A DNA stretch of 54,906 nucleotides, taken from positions 1-54,906 of the forward strand of contig SVRM01000010.1 of NCBI GenBank assembly GCA_015064785.1, in the 5' to 3' direction. The notes beneath the pieces are model-generated. The model was not told the DNA's origin and searched no databases. It saw only the letters and a list, made by a program, of their open reading frames with translations. The stretch is from Oscillospiraceae bacterium. Its GTDB lineage: Bacteria; Bacillota; Clostridia; Oscillospirales; CAG-272. The position numbers were made by a program, and so were the translations under genes. How positions within the stretch are numbered: the stretch's first letter is position 1; the number at the start of each line of letters is the position of its first letter. Positions 9,032 to 17,912 of this stretch are shown here, piece after piece.

Positions 9032-10631
9032 CCGAGCGTCTGCCCGTGTAATTGGGCAAAAGCTTCGGGGAAACCGCATCGGATACAATGCCCTCCGCGG
9101 ACAGTGCCGCTTCAAAAGCCTCCACATGGGACAGCGTCAGCGCACCCGGCTTCACCGTTTGTGCCGCTGCTGCCGCATTGCGTCCGGCAGATCGACCGAA
9201 CACGATGATGTCGAGCAGCGAGTTGCCCATCAGACGGTTGCGTCCGTGGATGCCGCCGACCACCTCACCTGCGGCAAACAGGTTCTCAACGCCGGTTGTC
9301 ATGCATGTCCCATCAATGTCAAGTCCACCGTTCTGGTAGTGCAGTGTCGGATAAACGAGAATCGGCTCGACGCGGATATCAATGCCGAATCTGCCGAACA
9401 TACGCATCATCGCGGGAATCCGCGCTTCAATCGTTCCCGCACCGCCGAGCAGCTCAATCATCGGGGTATCCAGCCAGACACCGCATCCGGACGGCGTTTC
9501 GACACCGTTTTTGCGTGCAGTACACTCCCGGATGATTGCCGCGGCGGAGACATCACGCGTTTCCAGCGGGTGCATGAATACGGTTCCGTCCGCGCCTATG
9601 AGCTTAGCACCAAGCGAGCGCACCTTTTCGGTCACAAGCGCACCGAAAATCTGCTCCGGATATGCCGCTCCCGTCGGATGATACTGTAAGGTATCGGCAT
9701 ACAGCAGAGACGCACCGGCTCGGTAGCCGAGAACCAAACCGTCCGCCGTTGCACCGTAATGGTTGGAGGTGGCAAAGCCCTGATAATGCATTCTGCCGGC
9801 ACCGCCCGTTGCAAGGACCACGGTCTTGGCCCGTGCGATCAGCAGTTCCTTCGTTTCCATATTTTGGAGAACCGCTCCTGCCGCGCGTCCGTTTTCGTCC
9901 AGAATCAGCTCAACCGCCGCCGTAAAATCGAGCACGGGAATTTCGCGGTTGAACACCTCATCCCGCAGAGTCCGCATGATTTCCGCGCCGGAGTAATCCT
10001 TTGCGGCGTGCATACGCTTGCGCGAGGTTCCGCCGCCATGCGTGGTAATCATTGTGCCGTCCGGTGCCTTGTCAAATTCCACACCGAGACGGTCGAGCCA
10101 GCGGATGGCTTCCGGTGCTTCGGTGACAAGCTTGCCGAGCAGTTCCGGCTTTGCCGCAAAATGGCCGCCGCCGAAGGCATCAAGGTAATGGATTGCGGGA
10201 CTGTCTCCGGGCTTGTCTGCCGCCTGAATGCCGCCCTCCGCCATCATCGTGTTGGCATCACCGATGCGCAGCTTGGTCACGATCATGACCGAAGCACCGG
10301 CTTCTTTGGCTTCAATGGCCGCCGCGGCACCGGCACCGCCGCCGCCGATCACCAGCACATCCACGTCATACATAACGGCGGTCAGATCGACATCGGCCGG
10401 TGTGATTCTGCTGTGCGCATGGAGCATTTCGCAAAGCTCATGCGGAACAGCATCTCCTTTGTTTTTCCCGACCGCAAGCGCCGCAAATGCATCGGTTTTA
10501 TAGTCGGGATGATAGGTTCTGAGAAGTGTTTCCTTCTCCTCTGCCGTCATGCGCGGCGGCTCATATGCAAGATTTCTCTCCCGTGCCTGCGCCAGTGCGG
10601 TCAGGGACGCTTCATATTGACTTGGATACAT
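9024..10631 (-). CDS. Fumarate reductase-like FAD flavoprotein subunit
   Basis: This 535-aa protein uses ATG 10631 (GGAGG eight bases upstream); an ATG six bases earlier is too close to that site. After an unusual 88-residue N-terminal extension comes the dinucleotide-binding motif DVLVIGGGGAGAAAAIEA. The fumarate reductase/succinate dehydrogenase active-site set is complete: H318 in QYHPTG, T334-E335 in ALVTEK, R359 in ETRD, H431 in LHYQNGG and R464 in HGRNRLMGNSL. The His that binds FAD covalently in FrdA is replaced by Asn (N127 in DANTMMAEGG), so FAD is probably non-covalent, as in thiol:fumarate reductase TfrA. It is the last gene of the Hdr/Flox operon, 13 bases after the iron-sulfur subunit. 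Physiological direction and exact substrate (fumarate or another enoate) are inferred, not shown. Confidence 0.87.
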   Translation of the reverse strand: MYPSQYEASLTALAQARERNLAYEPPRMTAEEKETLLRTYHPDYKTDAFAALAVGKNKGDAVPHELCEMLHAHSRITPADVDLTAVMYDVDVLVIGGGGAGAAAAIEAKEAGASVMIVTKLRIGDANTMMAEGGIQAADKPGDSPAIHYLDAFGGGHFAAKPELLGKLVTEAPEAIRWLDRLGVEFDKAPDGTMITTHGGGTSRKRMHAAKDYSGAEIMRTLRDEVFNREIPVLDFTAAVELILDENGRAAGAVLQNMETKELLIARAKTVVLATGGAGRMHYQGFATSNHYGATADGLVLGYRAGASLLYADTLQYHPTGAAYPEQIFGALVTEKVRSLGAKLIGADGTVFMHPLETRDVSAAAIIRECTARKNGVETPSGCGVWLDTPMIELLGGAGTIEARIPAMMRMFGRFGIDIRVEPILVYPTLHYQNGGLDIDGTCMTTGVENLFAAGEVVGGIHGRNRLMGNSLLDIIVFGRSAGRNAAAAAQTVKPGALTLSHVEAFEAALSAEGIVSDAVSPKLLPNYTGRRSEI

Positions 10632-10644
10632 CGTCATCCCCTCC

Positions 10645-11319
10645 TCACACTTCGATCTCACGGTTGTTGTAAAGCTCTTTCATCTCATCAATCGGCTTCT
10701 GCATCAGTGCTTCTAAAAGCTCTGTAAATGTGCCGTTTTCAATCTCACGCACACGGTCCTCCAGATGCGCTGACGGCGGTGCGAGATACTTGCCGTTGAG
10801 CCGGCGCGACAGCATTGCCACCTGCGGATGCGAAATGCCGGCGGGACAGCGCGACGAGCAGACACCGCACATGACACAGTCAAAGGATGCCTCGGCACAT
10901 TTGTCATATTCACCGCGCTGTGCATAAGCAATGTACTGCATGACATTCAGTCCCTGCGTGCAGGAGCGCGTACAGGCATTACAGCCGATGCAGGCGTATA
11001 TTTCCGGATACAGCTGCATCATGATCTGCTCGGTCGGACGGATTTTTTCCATATCGTAAACCTGTTTGACCAGCGGGAAAAACGGAAGCGCGGCAATGTA
11101 CATGCCGTCCTCGACCTTCGTCTGACACGCAAGGCACGTTTTCAGCTCGCGCTGACCGTGAATGCGGTAGACCGTCGCACACGCACCGCAGAAGCCGTTT
11201 CTGCATCCGCAGCCGCGGATCAGCTGATAACCGGCGTATTCCATCGCACGCATGACCGTCAGGGAATCGGGTACCTGATATGCTTTCCCAAACAGGTGAA
11301 TTGTTACCATTGTTTCCAT
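10645..11319 (-). CDS. Fumarate reductase-like iron-sulfur subunit
   Basis: This 224-aa protein has an N-terminal 2Fe-2S ferredoxin fold with clustered cysteines (GCGCRNGFCGAC, then TCLAC) and a C-terminal alpha-helical domain with two cluster motifs (CIGCNACTRSC and CVMCGVCSSRCP). This is the FrdB/SdhB layout. It lacks the fused HdrB-like CCG domains of methanogen TfrB; those domains are encoded separately in this operon as HdrB. The start is ATG 11319 after GAGGAA at 11-base spacing, with a second ATG three codons in. It precedes the flavoprotein gene by 13 bases. The protein should wire electrons from the Hdr/Flox module to the flavoprotein; no membrane anchor subunit is encoded nearby, so a soluble complex is likely. 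Confidence 0.85.
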   Translation of the reverse strand: METMVTIHLFGKAYQVPDSLTVMRAMEYAGYQLIRGCGCRNGFCGACATVYRIHGQRELKTCLACQTKVEDGMYIAALPFFPLVKQVYDMEKIRPTEQIMMQLYPEIYACIGCNACTRSCTQGLNVMQYIAYAQRGEYDKCAEASFDCVMCGVCSSRCPAGISHPQVAMLSRRLNGKYLAPPSAHLEDRVREIENGTFTELLEALMQKPIDEMKELYNNREIEV

Positions 11320-11340
11320 AGAAATCTGAATTCCTCGTAT

Positions 11341-12183
11341 TTAATCATATTCCTCAGGCAGTGCATCCAGCGCATCAAAGCGGAACACCGGACCGTAACG
11401 GCAGACATATTTCTGTCCGATGTTGCACCTGCCGCATTTGCCGATGCCGCACTTCATGCGCATTTCCATTGTTGTGTAGACCTGCTCACGGGAAAAGCCC
11501 ATTGCCTCCAGAGAAGCCAGCGTAAACTTAATCATGATCGGCGGACCGCAGATGATGGCTGTGCGGTCCGGAACAAAGTCAAGCTCTTTTACATAGTTCG
11601 GAACAAATCCGACATGTCCTCCCCAGCCTTCCTGCTCCCGGTCAATGGTCAGATGGACGCGAATGCCGTCCTCCTCACACCATTCCCCGAGAATCTCGTC
11701 ATAGTCCACCAGATCCTGCATCGAGCGGGAACCATAGACAATATCGATCTCGCCGTACCGTTCTCTGAAATGCCGGACATAATTGATGACTGAGCGCAGC
11801 GGTGCCAGACCGATGCCGCCGGCAATGAACAGCAGCTTCTGTCCGACAAACGCCCCGTCCACCGGAAAGCCGTTGCCATACGGACCGCGGATTGTAATCA
11901 TCTGTCCGACATCCATCGCATGAAGCCAGTCCGTCAGACAGCCGCACTTCTTGATGGAGAACTCCATATAATCCGTGTTGGTCGGAGAGGAGGTAATCGA
12001 AAACATCGCCTCGCCGACACCCGGAACAGAGAGCATGGCGCACTGTCCGGGCTTGTGGTCAAACGGCTTTGCTCCATCGGGTGTGACCACACGGAAGGTC
12101 TTGACATCGGGCGTGTCGCGCCGGATATCCGTCACCACACCGATGGCGGGAATCAGCGCTTCCGGCCGAAAATTTTGTCCCAT
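11341..12183 (-). CDS. FAD/NAD(P)-binding oxidoreductase, FloxA-like
   Basis: This 280-aa protein is of the ferredoxin-NADP reductase/DHOD electron-transfer subunit type. The FAD-binding barrel carries AMFSITSSP, the nucleotide domain carries LLFIAGGIGLAPLRSV, and the C-terminal 2Fe-2S binding motif is C-x4-C-x2-C-x7-C (CGIGKCGRCNIG...). ATG 12183 directly follows the stop of the upstream gene, with GGAGGAG inside that gene's end. In HdrABC-FloxABCD complexes this subunit oxidises NAD(P)H and feeds MvhD/FloxD and HdrA. The sulfite-reductase subunit AsrB belongs to the same family, but no siroheme subunit is present, so the Flox role fits better. Confidence 0.85.
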   Translation of the reverse strand: MGQNFRPEALIPAIGVVTDIRRDTPDVKTFRVVTPDGAKPFDHKPGQCAMLSVPGVGEAMFSITSSPTNTDYMEFSIKKCGCLTDWLHAMDVGQMITIRGPYGNGFPVDGAFVGQKLLFIAGGIGLAPLRSVINYVRHFRERYGEIDIVYGSRSMQDLVDYDEILGEWCEEDGIRVHLTIDREQEGWGGHVGFVPNYVKELDFVPDRTAIICGPPIMIKFTLASLEAMGFSREQVYTTMEMRMKCGIGKCGRCNIGQKYVCRYGPVFRFDALDALPEEYD

Positions 12184-13215
12184 TTACGACTCCTCCTTCC
12201 CGCCAAGCATATTCATCACTTTTGTAATATTCATTGCAATCGGACATGCCGCAAGACACCGTCCGCAGCCGACACAGCCAAACATCCCGTCATTGTTCGC
12301 CGGGAAGTACACCAGTTTGTGCAGAAACCGCTGTCGGAACCGCTGCATCTGCGTGGTACGCGGCTGACCTGCCGACATTTTTGTGAATTCCGAATACATA
12401 CAGCTGTCCCAGCACCGATACCGGCAGATGCCGTGTCCGGTATCAAAGTCGCGGATATCATAGCACTGGCAGGTCGGACAGACAAAGGTACATGTGCCGC
12501 AGCCCAAACACGATTCGGAAAGCGTTTCCCACTCCGGACGGTCAAACAGCACATCAAGCGCATCCGCGCCGAAGCCATCGGTCGTAAGCGATGCCAGCGG
12601 AAGCCGTTCCGTGCGTGCGCGGATCAGCTGCTTCTGTTCTGTCACCGCCGCATGGTCATCGCTGCAATCTTCCAGAATCGCGCCGCACGCATCAAGCAGT
12701 ACCTGACCGCGTTCCGTGCAGCCGTCAAGATACAGCGCGTCCTCCGTCCGATAACAGGCAATATCACCGCCCGGGTCGGATGCGTCAATGCCAAAGGCAT
12801 GGCAGAAGCAGGTCTGTGCCGGACGTGTACACGCCATTGTCATGAGAATCACATGATCTCTGCGTGCCGCATAATAGCTGTCAGCGGGTGCAGACAGAAA
12901 CACACGGTCAAGAACGTCAATGCTTTTTGCATCACACGCGCGGACACCGAACAGAATGAAATCCTCCGGTTCTGTCCGTTCGTCGATGACAGAAACCGAT
13001 TTTCCCTCCCGGCGGAACTTCACCAGATCCTCGGTCTGCGGAAAGAAAAAGGATTTCGGCGAGAGACGTGTGTTGGAAGATGCACTGTAGGTCACACCTG
13101 CCGCATATTTGGTATACACCGCGCCGTTGTCTGATTCCGTCGGAAGATACAGCGGTGCCGTCTGCGACAGCGCCTCAAACAGCGCAGTCAGATCGGAATG
13201 CGGATAACATTTCAT
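12184..13215 (-). CDS. 4Fe-4S dicluster protein, FloxB/AsrA-like
   Basis: This 343-aa protein starts at ATG 13215, overlapping the previous stop by four bases (ATGA), which indicates coupled translation. The N-terminal half resembles the AsrA/hydrogenase-beta accessory domain (FILFGVRACDAKSIDVLD). The C-terminal half has two 4Fe-4S motifs (CLGCGTCTFVCPTCQC and CVGCGRCLAACP) with extra cysteines near CRYRCWDSC. Proteins of this type relay electrons between the FAD/NAD subunit and the other iron-sulfur proteins. The next gene begins immediately after its stop. Assignment to a particular Flox letter is by position and similarity, not certain. Confidence 0.8.
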   Translation of the reverse strand: MKCYPHSDLTALFEALSQTAPLYLPTESDNGAVYTKYAAGVTYSASSNTRLSPKSFFFPQTEDLVKFRREGKSVSVIDERTEPEDFILFGVRACDAKSIDVLDRVFLSAPADSYYAARRDHVILMTMACTRPAQTCFCHAFGIDASDPGGDIACYRTEDALYLDGCTERGQVLLDACGAILEDCSDDHAAVTEQKQLIRARTERLPLASLTTDGFGADALDVLFDRPEWETLSESCLGCGTCTFVCPTCQCYDIRDFDTGHGICRYRCWDSCMYSEFTKMSAGQPRTTQMQRFRQRFLHKLVYFPANNDGMFGCVGCGRCLAACPIAMNITKVMNMLGGKEES

Positions 13216-14213
13216 TTGTCATCCCTCCCATCCGCCCGGACTGACGCTTCCGGATCATCGGTACGGTAATCGACCAGAGGAAACCGCTGTCCGACCTCCG
13301 CACCCGCCGTATAGGCACCCCAGCTGCGGTTGATATCCAAAATCATCTTCCGGTTCAGCAGATGAAGCGGGATCCGCTGCGGACAGACACGGGAGCATTC
13401 ACCGCAGTCGACACAGCGTCCCGTGACGTGATAGGCGCGGATGATGTGGAACATCTGCTCCTCAAACAGATCTGCCGCCGCTTTATTTTCAAGTCCCGAT
13501 TTCGGGTTGTCAAAGACACATTTTTCGCAGGTACAGACCGGACAGACATCGCGGCAGGCATTGCATCGGATACAGCGGGAAAACGCCTCCTGCCAGAACG
13601 CAAACCGTTCCTCCTCCGTCATCGTCTCCAGCGTATCCACCGCAGAATAACGTGCGGGATGTTCATCCGGCTCCGTTTTTTCACACGCCATCCACTCGTC
13701 ACAGTCCGCAGCATGACCGTGTCCGCAGGTCCTGCACCGCTCGGGCAGAACATCGGGGAGCGGATACGATCTGTCGCCGTCATAAAGGGTGTGAAGCACC
13801 AGCGTATCACCCTCGCATTCGGCACCTGTGATGCCGTCCGGCGAAAGCGCATTTGTTGTATGGACATCCATCATGCCGCCGCACGAAATGCCGATGGCAT
13901 AAACCTTTTCACGGTCAAACCGATGCTCGGTCAGAAGTGCATTGAACGCATAGCTGTCACAGGGCTTGAGAAAGATCAGCGTCTTACCCTTACTGTCGTT
14001 GTTTGCTTCTCTGATCAGATATTTTGACAGATTGGCACAGCAGAACACATCAAAGACAAAGTCCCGCTCAAGTGCCCCGGTATCCGAAAACACGGCAGGC
14101 GTGACGTCATAGGAAAAGTCACCGCGCCGCCAGCCAAGCACACGGGAAACTGTCCCGTCATCCAGAAGCTGCCGCGCACGCGATACCAGCTGTGCCTGTG
14201 TTACTTTCTGCAT
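13212..14213 (-). CDS. 4Fe-4S dicluster protein, FloxC/F420-hydrogenase-beta-like
   Basis: This 333-aa protein starts at ATG 14213, seven bases after GGAGG; the frame extends further upstream without a ribosome site. It has an N-terminal domain with VFCCANLSKYLI and LKPCDSYAFNALLTEH (cysteine residues in a 'KPCD' loop as in coenzyme F420 hydrogenase beta-like proteins), a small cysteine knot CRTCGHGHAADC, and two 4Fe-4S motifs, CIRCNACRDVCPVC and CVDCGECSRVCP. It overlaps the MvhD-type gene upstream by 13 bases and the next gene by four, so the three are tightly coupled. It is expected to be a soluble electron-relay subunit of the Flox module. Confidence 0.8.
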   Translation of the reverse strand: MQKVTQAQLVSRARQLLDDGTVSRVLGWRRGDFSYDVTPAVFSDTGALERDFVFDVFCCANLSKYLIREANNDSKGKTLIFLKPCDSYAFNALLTEHRFDREKVYAIGISCGGMMDVHTTNALSPDGITGAECEGDTLVLHTLYDGDRSYPLPDVLPERCRTCGHGHAADCDEWMACEKTEPDEHPARYSAVDTLETMTEEERFAFWQEAFSRCIRCNACRDVCPVCTCEKCVFDNPKSGLENKAAADLFEEQMFHIIRAYHVTGRCVDCGECSRVCPQRIPLHLLNRKMILDINRSWGAYTAGAEVGQRFPLVDYRTDDPEASVRADGRDDK

Positions 14214-14644
14214 CGTAAATCCTCCAGTCGTCTGCTCGGTCCAAGCTCTCGTACTGTTTCGCAGAACGCTTTCATCACAGCAGCAAATTTCGCACCTTCC
14301 GCGGCAGAGACCCATTCCACCCGCATTCGCTGCCGTTCAATTCCGAGGTAGGACAGCATGGAAAACAGTGCCGTCATACGACGGCGCGTAAAGTAGTTGC
14401 CTGTCGTATAATGGCAGTCCCCGGGATGACAGCCGCACAGAATCACACCGTCTGCACCGCGCCCGAACGCACGGAGAAGGAACATCGGATTGACACGGCA
14501 GGAACACGGAACACGGATGATTTTCACGTCAGCCGGATAGGAGAGCCGATTGTTCCCCGCCAGATCCGCACCGGCATAGGAACACCAGTTGCAGCAGAAT
14601 GCCACCACCGTCGGGCGGAAATCGTTTTGTTCATTTATTTGCAT
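14201..14644 (-). CDS. MvhD/FloxD-type electron-transfer linker
   Basis: This 147-aa protein starts at ATG 14644 (GGAGG about ten bases upstream), overlapping the end of hdrA by ten bases. It has the family signatures CCNWCSYAGADLAG, the VPCSCR loop and GCHPGDCHYTTGN, which bind a 2Fe-2S cluster and pass electrons to HdrA. In methanogens MvhD links the hydrogenase MvhAG to HdrABC; in bacteria without MvhAG the same protein (FloxD) links to an NAD(P)H-oxidising Flox module, as the downstream genes here suggest. The usual CSGR sequence reads CSCR, adding a cysteine. Confidence 0.9.
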   Translation of the reverse strand: MQINEQNDFRPTVVAFCCNWCSYAGADLAGNNRLSYPADVKIIRVPCSCRVNPMFLLRAFGRGADGVILCGCHPGDCHYTTGNYFTRRRMTALFSMLSYLGIERQRMRVEWVSAAEGAKFAAVMKAFCETVRELGPSRRLEDLRCRK

Positions 14645-16629
14645 ATGGCATCCACCTCCGCCATAATCTGATCGTTTTTGAAGCCCTGCAAATCCATCGC
14701 TCCCGATGGGCAGGCAACCGTACAGGCACCGCATCCCAGGCACACTGCCGCATTGACACAGGCAACCCGGCGTACCTTCATCGAGCGGTCGGGCATACGG
14801 AATTCTTTGTCTTCATAGGAAATCGCACCGGCAGGACAAACACCGGCACACTGCGCACATCCGGAACACAGCATCGGATCAGACTGCGCCACACACGGGT
14901 TTCCGAGCAGCGTCTGTTTGGACAACAGACCGATGACCTTTGCCGCCGCCGCGCTCGCCTGTGCCACCGTTTCGGGAATATCCTTCGGACCCTGACAGGT
15001 TCCGGACAAAAAGACACCTGCGGTCGGTGATTCCACCGGACGGAGCTTCGGATGCGCCTCGGTAAAGAAGTCGTTTGTATCCATCGACGCATTCAGCTTT
15101 GTTGCCAGCGCACGTGCCGATTTGTCGGGTTCAATCGCCGCAGCAAGCACCACCAGATCGGCATCAACGTTCATCTGCCGTCCGTTGAGCAGATCGGAGG
15201 CCTGGACACGCAGAACCTCACCCTGCGGTGTCACCCGACCGACCATGCCCTTGATGTAATGCACACCGTATTCTTCGACAGCACGACGCTGGAATTCGTC
15301 AAAGTTCTTGCCGGGCGTTCTGACATCGATATAAAACACATACACCTCGGTGTCGGGATACTTGTCGCGGATGAGCATGGCGTGCTTCGCTGTATACATA
15401 CAGCAGATTTTCGAGCAGTATTCCTTGCCGCGCCGCGCATCTGCCGAACAGCGGCTGCCGACACACTGCACAAACACGACCGTGTGCGGATGGCGTCCGT
15501 CCGACGGGCGCTGCAGCTGTCCCTGTGTCGGACCAGCGGCATTGGTCAGACGTTCCAATTCGAGCGAGGTGATGACATCCGGCGAGAGACTGTACGCATA
15601 CTCGTCAAACGCATCCATCGGAATCGGATTGTATCCGGTTGCCGCAACAATGGCACCGTACTCCTCCTCGATGGTTTCCGGCTCCTGCCGATAGTCGATC
15701 GCACCGGCGCTGCATACCCGCGCGCAGACGCCGCATTTGCCGTTTTTGAGCATGTTGCAGGCATCGGGATCAATCACCGCCACCTTCGGCACCGCCTGCG
15801 CAAACGGAATGTATATCGCGCGGTGTGTATCCATATTCAGATTGAAAGCATTGGGAACCTGCTTCTGCGGACATTTTTCGGTACAGATGCCGCATCCGGT
15901 ACACAGGTCTTCCTTTACATATCGCGGTTTCTTCTTGATTTTCACGTGGAAATTGCCGACAAAGCCGCCGACCTCAACGACCTCGGCATAAGAGAGAATC
16001 CGGATATTTTCATGCTGCGCCGCGTCCACCATTTTCGGTGTCAGAATACACGCGGCACAGTCCAGCGTCGGAAAGGTCTTATCAAGCTGTGCCATCTTTC
16101 CGCCGATGGTCGGTTCGCGCTCAACGATATCCACCGGGAATCCGGCTTCCGCAATGTCAAGTGCGGTCTGAATGCCGGCAATGCCGCCGCCGATGACAAG
16201 CGCTCGCTTCGTGACCGCGCTCTGACCGGGGGTCAGCGGTGTGTTGAGATGCACCTTCGCAATCGCCGCACGGGCAAGCACAATGGCTTTTTCCGTGGCA
16301 GATGCAATATCCTTATGTACCCACGAGCATTGCTCGCGGATGTTGGCAATTTCAATCATGTAGGGATTGATGCCTGCCGCCTGCGCCGTCCGACGGAAGG
16401 TCGCTTCATGCATACGCGGCGAACAGGAGCAGATCACAAGCGCTGTCAGTGCGTGTTCCTTTACCGCATCGATGATCATGCGCTGTCCCGTCTGCGAGCA
16501 CATATACGGATAGTCGGCAGCATACACAACGCCCCACTCTCCGCGTACCGCATCGGCAACAGCACCGACATCGACCGTCGCTGCGATATTCGTTCCGCAA
16601 TGACAGACAAATACGCCAATTCTTTGCAT
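14635..16629 (-). CDS. hdrA: Heterodisulfide reductase subunit A (HdrA), electron-bifurcating flavoprotein
   Basis: This 664-aa protein has the full bacterial/archaeal HdrA layout: an N-terminal domain with IGVFVCHCGTNIA and ICSCSPRMHE, an FAD motif ALVIGGGIAGIQTALD, an inserted ferredoxin domain (CTGCGICTEKCP and CGVCARVC), a cysteine-rich middle stretch (CVQCVGSRC-like, then CSKICCMYTAKHA), and two C-terminal 4Fe-4S motifs (CSGCAQCAGVCP and CLGCGACTVACP). HdrA is where flavin-based electron bifurcation takes place in HdrABC-MvhAGD and is proposed to do so in HdrABC-Flox. ATG 16629 has GGGAG 13 bases upstream. It lies between hdrC and the MvhD-type gene, overlapping the latter. Family certainty is very high. 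Confidence 0.94.
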   Translation of the reverse strand: MQRIGVFVCHCGTNIAATVDVGAVADAVRGEWGVVYAADYPYMCSQTGQRMIIDAVKEHALTALVICSCSPRMHEATFRRTAQAAGINPYMIEIANIREQCSWVHKDIASATEKAIVLARAAIAKVHLNTPLTPGQSAVTKRALVIGGGIAGIQTALDIAEAGFPVDIVEREPTIGGKMAQLDKTFPTLDCAACILTPKMVDAAQHENIRILSYAEVVEVGGFVGNFHVKIKKKPRYVKEDLCTGCGICTEKCPQKQVPNAFNLNMDTHRAIYIPFAQAVPKVAVIDPDACNMLKNGKCGVCARVCSAGAIDYRQEPETIEEEYGAIVAATGYNPIPMDAFDEYAYSLSPDVITSLELERLTNAAGPTQGQLQRPSDGRHPHTVVFVQCVGSRCSADARRGKEYCSKICCMYTAKHAMLIRDKYPDTEVYVFYIDVRTPGKNFDEFQRRAVEEYGVHYIKGMVGRVTPQGEVLRVQASDLLNGRQMNVDADLVVLAAAIEPDKSARALATKLNASMDTNDFFTEAHPKLRPVESPTAGVFLSGTCQGPKDIPETVAQASAAAAKVIGLLSKQTLLGNPCVAQSDPMLCSGCAQCAGVCPAGAISYEDKEFRMPDRSMKVRRVACVNAAVCLGCGACTVACPSGAMDLQGFKNDQIMAEVDAICK

Positions 16630-16650
16630 GGTAACCGGTGTTCTCCCTTC

Positions 16651-17055
16651 TTATTTCCGATATTTTCGCATCGCGCTGACGAGCAACTGCTGCGGCATGT
16701 CTTCATCAAGCCGTGCGGGGATGTCGTCAGGCGAGAAGGTATATCCTCCGCGCAAACGCTGACGGACGGTGCATACCGCCTCCACCAGCTTTGACGGCTC
16801 CACGCCGCGCGGACACCGCTCGGTACATGCCATGCAGGACAAACAGCGGTCAAGGCTCGGCGCATCCAAAAGCGGTACGATCTCGCCGCGGTCGACGAAA
16901 TCGACAACCTCATGCGGATGGTATTCCATTTCATGATAGGCAGGACAGGTACCGGTACATTTGCCGCACCGCATACATTTTTTCGGATTGACACCGCTGA
17001 TGCGCAAAATTTCTTCGCGCAGAAGCGATAATTTCTGATTCATTTTCGTTTCCAT
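16651..17055 (-). CDS. hdrC: Heterodisulfide reductase subunit C (HdrC)-like 4Fe-4S protein
   Basis: This protein of about 134 residues has two classical motifs, CMRCGKCTGTCP and CLSCMACTERCP, and little else, which is the HdrC pattern: it carries electrons between HdrA and HdrB. I placed the start at ATG 17055, six bases after GAGG. An alternative ATG at 17067 overlaps the hdrB stop as ATGA and would add four residues. It lies between hdrB and hdrA, 21 bases before the latter. Confidence 0.9.
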   Translation of the reverse strand: METKMNQKLSLLREEILRISGVNPKKCMRCGKCTGTCPAYHEMEYHPHEVVDFVDRGEIVPLLDAPSLDRCLSCMACTERCPRGVEPSKLVEAVCTVRQRLRGGYTFSPDDIPARLDEDMPQQLLVSAMRKYRK

Positions 17056-17063
17056 GGTATCCC

Positions 17064-17858
17064 TCATCCATCACAGACACCGAGTGCCTGCGCCAGAAGT
17101 TCCGTAAAATAGACAACCGGCAAACCGGATGCTGTTTTTGCAAGATTGTATCGGCACAAGGGACATGCCGTAACCAGCAAATCCGCTCCGGCTGATACCG
17201 CATTTTCCGTGACCGCACAGCTCTGTCTTTTTGCGGCATCGGGATCATCCAGCGCCGTATAGCCGCCGCAGCACTCCACACGCTTTGCAAACCGGACCGG
17301 CTCCGCACCGAGTGCCCGGATCAAATCCTCGATGATGTTCGGATTTTCCGGGTCATCCATTGCCATCACCGGCGACGGACGGAGCAGAAGACAGCCGTAA
17401 TATGCACCGATGCGCCTGCCGGCAAGCGGTTTTTTTACCGCCGCACGGACTCCTTCCCATCCGACTACATCACGCAGAAGCTCCAGATAATGGTAGATCT
17501 GCACTTCCCCGTGATACGGCGTGTACCCGGGATTGCCCTGTGCAAGATATCGGTTGGCACGGTCGGCAAAAACAGAATCGGTACGCATTGCCGCATTGGT
17601 CCGCTTGAGAACGTTGTGACACGCGGAGCATACCGTCACAATCGGCTGACCGGCATCATACGCCGCTGTCAGCGCGCGGACCGCCGACAGCTTGTCTGCA
17701 ATCTGATCGTTTGCGGTATTGTAAACACCGCCGCAGCACTGCCAGTCAGGAAGCTCCTCCAGCGTCACACCGAGGCGTTTGGCACAGGCGCGGGTGTCTG
17801 CATCCAGCTGTTTTGCTTTTGTTTTCAGCGTACAGCCGGGAAAATAACTGTATTTCAT
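17064..17858 (-). CDS. hdrB: Heterodisulfide reductase subunit B (HdrB)-like CCG-domain protein
   Basis: This 264-aa protein has two CCG domains. The first begins YFPGCTLKTKAKQLD and carries CQCCGG and CSACHNVLKR; the second carries VECCGGYTALDD and CPLCRYNLA. In methanogens these hold the non-cubane 4Fe-4S clusters that reduce heterodisulfide; the bacterial substrate is unknown. The start ATG 17858 has AGGA 11 bases upstream. It is the first gene of the nine-gene operon, 55 bases from a strong promoter. All CCG cysteines expected for both domains can be seen, so a catalytic disulfide- or thiol-linked site is plausible. Confidence 0.9.
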   Translation of the reverse strand: MKYSYFPGCTLKTKAKQLDADTRACAKRLGVTLEELPDWQCCGGVYNTANDQIADKLSAVRALTAAYDAGQPIVTVCSACHNVLKRTNAAMRTDSVFADRANRYLAQGNPGYTPYHGEVQIYHYLELLRDVVGWEGVRAAVKKPLAGRRIGAYYGCLLLRPSPVMAMDDPENPNIIEDLIRALGAEPVRFAKRVECCGGYTALDDPDAAKRQSCAVTENAVSAGADLLVTACPLCRYNLAKTASGLPVVYFTELLAQALGVCDG

Positions 17859-17912
17859 ATCAAATGCGATCCTTTCTGAATTGATGCGCATGTATTTATC
17901 TTTATTCTTTAT

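Noticed and set aside
11341..13215. Anaerobic sulfite reductase AsrAB
   Set aside because: Both proteins resemble AsrA and AsrB families, but no siroheme-containing AsrC is encoded, while HdrABC and an MvhD-type gene are directly upstream. A Flox-type module fits better.
15052..16794. A 580-codon open frame opposite hdrA
   Set aside because: It is a shadow of hdrA and hdrC, which show all expected cysteine motifs. The shadow has no family resemblance.
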